Part shown: positions 58,002 through 64,000 of the stretch, piece by piece
Position numbering within the stretch: position 1 is the first letter of the stretch
Layout of the letters: each line of letters opens with the position of its first letter
Assembly (NCBI GenBank): GCA_963682055.1
Contig: OY821745.1
Span: 25,293,342 to 25,357,341 of the forward strand
Reading direction: 5' to 3'
DNA: 64,000 bases
Source of the DNA: Primula veris
Lineage: Eukaryota; Streptophyta; Magnoliopsida; Ericales; Primulaceae
Notes under the pieces: model-generated
What the model saw: the letters and a program-made list of their open reading frames with translations, nothing else
The model's database searches: none
Told to the model about the DNA's origin: nothing
Program-made: the position numbers and the translations under genes

Positions 58002-59338
58002 TTGAAACTTCTTTTAACCCCTACATTAGAGGATCTAAGAACCATAGCATCTTTACCAACAGTAATTGGCTTTTTTCCAAATTTTCTTTTTGGAGTTTTC
58101 CATTCACCTTCTTCCAGAATATTGGGAATTTCTCTAGGAGAGAGACCCAGATCAATTCTTAAATTTTTAGAAATGTCTGGAGCATCAATTAGACTTGTGT
58201 TTTTCATTGTCACATTATCATCATAAATTGGTGTAATATCTAAAGACCTGAGAACATTTGATTCACCAGTAAATAGGACCATATCAGTATTATGATTACA
58301 CTTATCACTCTTGTCTTCCTCCATTAATACAATTAGATTGTTATTTTCAAGACTTTCTGTAGCTGGCTTTGCAGCTACTCCTTCATCATTCTTTGGTGGT
58401 TCATTGTTAAAGCTTTTAGTAACCCATTCTTTTGTACTTACTTTTTCATTTTTATTGTAATAATTGGCCTTTATATTCTTTTGTTTAGCTTGTTTTTCGC
58501 AGTTCACTTCATTAGCTATTTCTTTGTCATTAACAATGACTTTCTTGTTGCTGATAATTTCTTCTTTGCTGCCTTCTTCTTTCTCTAGATTATTAAACTT
58601 ACAAACCTCTATAGGATGACCCAATTTAAAACATTGAGCGCAGTAATTAGGGAAATCTTCATATATATAGTGCTGCCAAAATCCTTCATTGATTCCATAG
58701 TTAATTCTTACTCTCTTTATAAGTGTTTTCCTTAGGTCAATTTCAATACAGATTCTGGCTAGACCAGGTCTAGTCAGTTTCACTGTTGGATCATCTACCT
58801 TTAGGGGTTTTCCAAAGGCTGAAACAATACTAAAAATACTGCTTTTATTATAAAGATGAATAGGTAATTTAGATAGAGAAATCCAAACAGGAGTTACCGA
58901 AGATTCCTTTTCAGAGTTGAAATCATAAGACCATTTAAAAGTTCTCATAGGGCTATTATCAATATACCAAATTTTTCGCATCCAAATTCGTAGAAAATCT
59001 TCTTCATAATAACAGCGAATTAGAATATGCTTTGAGTCGATGACTCCAATATGATAGTTAGCTTTCAAACCCATTGAACTAAACGTTTTACGAATTATAT
59101 CAATATGAGGCTTACCATGTGAAAATTTCCCTACAAGAGTATATTCGAATGGTTCTGAAAGAGTTTTCAAATCTTCGATTGAATAATGAATCATAGGTTC
59201 TCCTTCGAAAGATTCGATTTGTTTAACTGGAACTTTTGATGTAGCGATTTGAGTTTTTAATATGGATGCGAAAGATTTAGATGTAGGTGAGTCCGGGGAG
59301 AGGCTTTGGTTGGGGTCAGGTGGCTGAATAGCGGTCAT
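57998..59338 (-). CDS. LINE ORF1 protein, DUF4283 and zinc knuckle, 446 aa
   Basis: It is uninterrupted. After a Ser/Pro-rich start (MTAIQPPDPNQSLSPDSPTS), residues about 55-215 resemble the DUF4283 nucleic-acid binding domain (YTLVGKFSHGKP, WISLSKLPIHLYN). A CX2CX4HX4C knuckle follows (C233, C236, H241, C246: CAQCFKLGHPIEVC). The rest is charged and of low complexity. ORF1 proteins coat element RNA. Its stop TGA overlaps the ORF2 ATG as ATGA, pointing to termination-reinitiation. That it stays open while ORF2 has six stops may be chance or selection. Confidence 0.9.
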   Translation of the reverse strand: MTAIQPPDPNQSLSPDSPTSKSFASILKTQIATSKVPVKQIESFEGEPMIHYSIEDLKTLSEPFEYTLVGKFSHGKPHIDIIRKTFSSMGLKANYHIGVIDSKHILIRCYYEEDFLRIWMRKIWYIDNSPMRTFKWSYDFNSEKESSVTPVWISLSKLPIHLYNKSSIFSIVSAFGKPLKVDDPTVKLTRPGLARICIEIDLRKTLIKRVRINYGINEGFWQHYIYEDFPNYCAQCFKLGHPIEVCKFNNLEKEEGSKEEIISNKKVIVNDKEIANEVNCEKQAKQKNIKANYYNKNEKVSTKEWVTKSFNNEPPKNDEGVAAKPATESLENNNLIVLMEEDKSDKCNHNTDMVLFTGESNVLRSLDITPIYDDNVTMKNTSLIDAPDISKNLRIDLGLSPREIPNILEEGEWKTPKRKFGKKPITVGKDAMVLRSSNVGVKRSFK

Positions 59339-59594
59339 CTTATCGACGGCTAGTGCTTTTCACCTTAGTCGTATCTATCTCTCTATCTCTTTCTCTCTCT
59401 AGGGCCGGCTGGTTTTTCCCTCCGTTTCTATTTAGTTTGATGCTATGTTACCTAACAATAATTTCATATGATCCACTACAAATTTAACACATATTAATGA
59501 ATCCAAAAATATCTATCCTAAAATTAATTCAAAATTAAAACTAAAATATACTATTAGTTGGCACAATATAGAAAATTTTCCAAAGTTTTTGTTG

Positions 59595-59680
59595 ATAATT
59601 GGATGAGATTGCATTTGATCAAATGGTACTAAAAAATCTAGGGCAGACTATTCTAAAAATAGTAGGCAGCAAAAATAGAC
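59595..59680 (+). repeat. Right member of an inverted pair flanking the LINE
   Basis: TTTGATCAAATGGTACTAAA and AAATAGTAGGCAGCAAAAAT match the reverse complement of 53305-53385. Confidence 0.7.
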
Positions 59681-59699
59681 CGAGTCCAATGTGTTGAGC

Positions 59700-61255
59700 C
59701 TCAATTATGTGTGTAATGTTGGGGGCAAAACTATTCTTAAAAACATACGATGAAACTATATACAACATCAGTTATATTTTAATATTTTCAAGGTTAGTGA
59801 ACAAACTGTTATGTCAATCTGCGATGTGCACTGTACACAAATATTTAATTACTTGAATATAGTAATTACAGTTAACAAGAGATAGAATTGTAAACAATAA
59901 TTTTTACATTTTTATATATTATTGTTAATACGAAATAAAACACCAAACAAAATAATATCTTTACCGGTCATTTTTGAGGTGTCATGCCTAAGTATATTGC
60001 CCCAATAAAATGGGATGGGAAGTATTAATCTAGTTCCTGTATTAACTATACTAAGGTCTTACATATTGGGACAAACCAATTACTTAAAAAGAGAAAGATC
60101 ATGTATTTAATCATGAACTTATTACGAATTGTTTAATTAGATAATTTAGTGAAAGCTGAATATGTAAATTAGGAATAAATTCAAACTATTCACCCTTCTT
60201 TATACAACATTACTTATTCGTGTATGATAGCAAAACAAACTATCTTTTAGAGAAAGATGTGAATGTGTTCATTGTATTAAGAATCCGTCTTATATCATAG
60301 GAATTAAATGCGTCATTTGTGATTTAATGATTTTTTTAAGTCAATGTTGGTCCTTGTATATTTACTCGACCATACATGAATTCAGTAAATATGATATCTA
60401 AATGTCATTTGCATGATTACCAAAATGGCACTGAATTAAAAATGGAAAATATATGAAACATGTTATCTAAATAATCAAAATTACTTTGATGTGTTTATTA
60501 ATTCCATTTTCCGCGTGTCCAGGTTAACAAAAACGAAGATGAGAGTAATGCGGGGATATATCGATCCCTGATTCACTCACCTTATAATATGTTTAAGACA
60601 AGAAATAATAATTAATTAAGTAGTGTTTTTTGTAAGGTAAGAGGGGTATTTGAGCTTCTAATTTGTTATTTGTTAACCATATATAATACCACTGGTCCTC
60701 TTCTCAATTGGCTCCTTCGAGCATTCATCTTTCTCTTATTGATCTTAAGGCTTATGAAATAGAAGGCCTTTAGTTGTCTATTAGATTTTACACTCTATTT
60801 TGGGAGATTAATAGTAAATAATGATAAATCATTTCATAAAATCCTGGAGCATGATAAAGATAAAATTGTTTATGCTTTGCCCCATGCATAGCATGTTAAT
60901 TTACGATAATCGGATTTTCAAAGGATTCTTTTTTAATCTAACTCCTCTATGGTAGTGGATTGTTTATGTTTTAATGGAAGTTTGTTGAAGTAGATTTTCA
61001 TACATTCGTGAACCATAATAAGTTTCCAAATGGGTATAAAGTTAAGAGCTTCTTCTGTTTGGGTGGCTTTTTTGCTTTTGCAAGACGAGCTTTTAAGCTT
61101 CATTTCAATAAAAAAAAGAATTTCTAAAGGTATAAGTTTAATTAAAACAATATTGATACAGCATATGATTAAAAATGTTGAATATCGATCAGATCAATCA
61201 CACCTCACAAGCTCACTAACATCATTTCTAATATTATAATAAGTGGACAATGAGC
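59700..61255. other. Intergenic, nothing firmly recognised
   Basis: AT-rich; the ORF at 61030-61239 shows no family likeness. Confidence 0.5.
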
Positions 61256-62052
61256 TTAACAATCAAATTCACATTGACAAAAGAATTTCCCCGAAAATGT
61301 ATTGCAAGTCCCTCGCCCGTAATTGTAGGCTTTACAAGAGTCAGTACACTGAGGAATCGAACAATCGGTTACGGCGACGTCCGGGAGCCTGACTGAACAA
61401 GTTTTTGAAATAGGTCCACCACATTGATATAAGCATAAACATAATTTTGTAGGGTCGACAGCATCACCACATGTACTTGTTCCTCCCGGAAGCGCTTTGC
61501 AAGTATCGATGCAACCTTGTGTGCATCCGCCATTAAATTTCGAACAAAAATTCGCAGTCACTAACGGAACCATAGTGAAAACTACAAAAACAACAAAAAC
61601 ATTGTTAGGAATAATATTTAAGCATTGCTTTTTATCAAAAAGCCTGACCGTGCCGGTTACGGTCTCTAAGACCTTAGACCATCCAACATTAGGTAAATAA
61701 TTGTGAAGAATCAAGAAATGGAGGTTTATAAAACGATATACATTTTTCAAAATAATTTCGAAAGATTGATAATAAGGTGGTGTAAAAAAGAAATAAAGAA
61801 ATTTCAAGTAGCGTGTGAGATCAGATGTGTTCTTGATTATTAAGCATTTCATTCTAAATTTTAAATATAAATCCAATACTAATTTTACTAATTGAATTGA
61901 GGCTTCATGAAAAGAAGAAGAAAATTACATGTACGATGTTTTCTATATCTATATAGAGTAAAAAAAATACTCAATGTAGTTACAGACAACATACCAACAA
62001 AAAGAAGAGCTATAAGATCCAAAGCATAGGGAAACATCTTTGTTGACTTCAT
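61256..62052 (-). CDS. Secreted tandem defensin-like protein, 16 cysteines, 127 aa
   Basis: Exon 1 (62052-61995) and exon 2 (61581-61256) join in phase through a GT-AG intron of 413 bp. Residues 1-29 are a signal peptide (MKSTKMFPYALDLIALLFVV to about TA). The mature chain has two similar eight-cysteine modules. Each ends in the pattern CX3C...C...CXCX3C: CIDTCKALPGGTSTC with LCLCLYQC, then CTDSCKAYNYGRGTC with FCQCEFDC at the C-terminus. This is the cysteine-stabilised alpha-beta layout of plant defensin-like (DEFL) proteins, here duplicated. Such proteins act outside the cell in defence or reproduction; the target cannot be told. Both modules keep all cysteines, so the gene is likely functional. 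The open frame running upstream to 61876 is only intron read-through. Confidence 0.85.
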
Positions 62053-62519
62053 TGTTCAGAGAAACTGTTAAATAAAAGGAAAATGCCCCCTTAATTTGCA
62101 ATGTCAATAGTAATTTATTATTTGTGCTTTTGTTGTAGACTTGTAGGTAAATATATATATACTAAGGAGCATATTTATTGTAATGCTACTTTAGGACTAT
62201 CATTCATTGCATATATATAATTTGTATATTCTTTGAATACTTCATATTAATTGTTGTTATTATTAAATTGTGATGCATGAATACTCTTTTAATTAATCGA
62301 CTTTCCATTGTCTTCATGAAAACGTCACGAACGGCCCAGTATAATTCATTGTATATGATTTGTATATTCTTTGAATACTTCATATAAATTGACTGTTTCG
62401 TTTCGTTTTGAAAAGATAATAGATATAAATTTTTTTCCTATTTTTATGATTTTTAATCTTGTCTAATCATGTGTGATCTTTTGTTTCATTTTTAGGATTA
62501 AAAAAAACTAATTATCTTC

Positions 62520-63663
62520 TGTTTAACTGTGTTCTTCTAATCACTTGTTTTGATTATAATAAAATGAATTAAAACATTAAAGTAGCTTGTTTAATGTTAC
62601 TAATGTGTTTACCTAGTTTTGTGAGGTAAAAAGAAATTTCGAATCACTTAGAATCGAGACAAACAAGAATCAATCTTTTCCAGTTTTCCCGATCCATCGA
62701 AATGGAGTCCGATCCATCAGAATGTACAAAAAAGTTTCAGTGAATCTCGATCCATCGAGATATAGTCCGATCGATCGAAAATGGTTCAAAAAATTCCAGT
62801 GAATCTTGATCGATCGAGATGCAGTCCGATCGATCGAAATTATAGCAGTACAATTTTTCTCCAGAAATCTCGATCGATCGAGATCAGTCCGATCGATCGA
62901 GATTTAGTCCGATTAAAAAAGGTTGCTTTTTGCCTTTTTGAAAACAAGCCATTATCCATTGGATAATACACCCAAGAACTCCAAACGGCCATCTATGGAC
63001 CAATGGACTCTTTGGCTCTTTAAATACACCGCAATCTCTCTCCAAAACAAACACAATCTAAATAGCAATTAAATCCAAGATCAAAGTAAGAAAAGCTTAA
63101 TACTATATATTTCTCACTTGTATTCATATAAATTCTTGAGTGTAATATTATTGTAATCATATAAACACCAAGATATTATTTGTTAGTGAGCGATACTCTT
63201 TCGATTCAAATTGTATAGTGAATTATAAACTCATTTGTGAGCGAGTGATCGGGTAGAGGCTTTGTAAGCAAGTGTAGATTAAAAGCTCTACCTCTTTTCA
63301 TTCGGGATACTCATAGAGTGAGGGGCAGCTTAATCGGTCGATTAGCTCATTAGGTTGTAATCTTGGAAAGAAGATTATAGTAAAATACTCGGTAGCGTGA
63401 ATACCGAGGAGAGGACTAGGCGGGTTTGCCGAACCTCTATACATCTTGTGTTATTTCTTTTCTCTAACTCTTATTTTCCGCACTTATATTATTGCTTATT
63501 TGATTGCTTACGTAGCTTAAACTAGCTTTATATTTGTTGTCGCATTTCGTTTAGTTATTAATTCCGCTATTTGGGTTGATATTTGCTCAAATCTTTTATT
63601 ACGCGAAAATCGTACGTAAAGCTTATTCACCCCCTCTAAGGTTTAGCCGATTACGAGCCAACA
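62520..63663 (+). mobile_element. Solo LTR, 1144 bp
   Basis: It begins TGTTTAACTGTG, ends GAGCCAACA and is flanked by a perfect TCTTC duplication (62515-62519, 63664-63668). No primer site or coding region follows, so it is a solo LTR left by recombination. CTTATTCACCCCCTCTAAGG near the end is typical of copia LTRs. Repeated TCGATCGATCGA palindromes lie in the U3 part (62690-62910). A related older fragment lies at 29375-29900. Confidence 0.92.
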
Positions 63664-63668
63664 TCTTC

Positions 63669-64000
63669 TTTCTTTTAAAAATCTTTAAATTTCTTTGTTG
63701 TTTTTGGATTTTTTGAATAATTTTTATGATTTTTTTTACTCTTTTTAATCTTGTGTGATCTTCTCTAATTTTGTATAATCATGTCTGATTCCTTGTGATC
63801 TTGTAATAAATTTTTAGGATTAAAAAACTTAATTTTTTTTGTCTTTTAAAAATATTAAAACTTCTTTGTTGCTTTTAGAAATTTTTAAATGATTTTTATG
63901 TTTTTTTTGTTGATAATTTTACTCTTTTTAATCTTGCGTGATCTTGACTAATCATGTGTGATCTTATATTTTATTTTTAGGATTAAAAAACTTATTTTTT
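63669..64000. repeat. AT-rich tandem repeat array, also left of the solo LTR
   Basis: Units of about 170 bp contain TTTTTAATCTTGTGTGATCTT, TAATCATGT and TTTTTAGGATTAAAAAACTT. A partial unit lies left of the solo LTR (62430-62514), then more from 63669 to the window end. The array continues beyond the window. Confidence 0.85.

Larger units (their letters stand above)
53710..59440 (-). mobile_element. LINE (non-LTR retrotransposon), full-length, inactive
   Basis: On the minus strand: a 5' leader with GA-rich text, ORF1 (59338-57998), ORF2 (58001-54124), a 3' UTR with duplicated CATCTTAAAATTAAAC segments (54045-54105 on plus), and an A-rich end near 53700-53720. The 5' and 3' limits are approximate because no target duplication was identified. 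The gene order and RNase H tail are those of plant L1-type LINEs. Confidence 0.9.

Noticed and set aside
61582..61876. Upstream extension of the defensin-like ORF (MDLYLKFRMKC...)
   Set aside because: It lies in the intron; a signal-peptide exon at 62052-61995 with a proper donor and matching phase gives the better start.

Overview
This is an AT-rich plant nuclear window, almost certainly a eudicot. It carries spliced genes for plant families (ARPC5, a class II HD-Zip protein, a plant-type PTPMT phosphatase, a tandem defensin-like protein). It also carries plant retrotransposons: Ty1/copia elements with initiator-Met tRNA primer sites and a LINE whose ORF1 has a DUF4283-like domain and whose ORF2 ends in a plant RNase H domain. 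Species cannot be fixed from the sequence. Exon borders were placed by eye from GT/AG sites, reading phase and family conservation.

Layout. 1-640 is a long foldback. 770-1384 is a relic of an ARABIDILLO-like F-box/LRR/armadillo gene. 2740-8718 is a copia element with two gag copies and two kinds of LTR. 9602-20492 holds a second ARABIDILLO-like copy, recognisable exon by exon but broken by frameshifts and lost exons. One of its introns holds a young copia element (12294-17142) and a LINE 3' end with poly(A) (17880-18212). 20716-24010 (minus) is an intact five-exon PTPMT gene, 286 aa, with a 1.18-kb hAT element in intron 2. 27027-27353 (minus) is a candidate secreted peptide gene. 32046-35382 (plus) is an intact four-exon ARPC5 gene, 132 aa. 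36536-42039 (minus) is a four-exon class II HD-Zip gene, 249 aa. 45315-45744 is a TRIM. 46121-47477 is a retroposed cytosolic GAPDH pseudogene with 13-bp target duplications. 47714-50319 is a 2.6-kb foldback element with a minisatellite core. 53710-59440 (minus) is a LINE with intact ORF1 and an ORF2 carrying six stops. 61256-62052 (minus) is a two-exon gene for a secreted protein with 16 cysteines. 62520-63663 is a solo LTR inside an AT-rich tandem repeat.

The living genes are four or five unrelated single genes: a mitochondrial lipid phosphatase, an actin nucleation subunit, a transcriptional repressor, a defence-type peptide and one unknown small peptide. There is no operon or gene cluster. 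Most of the window is transposon history, and many insertions can be dated or ordered because both target-site duplications are visible (GAATA, TTAAC, CATAAACT, TTA, GCA, TAAAT, TCTTC and others). The best candidate for something poorly described is the 47714-50319 foldback, followed by the chimeric copia element and the young but coding-dead copia element.
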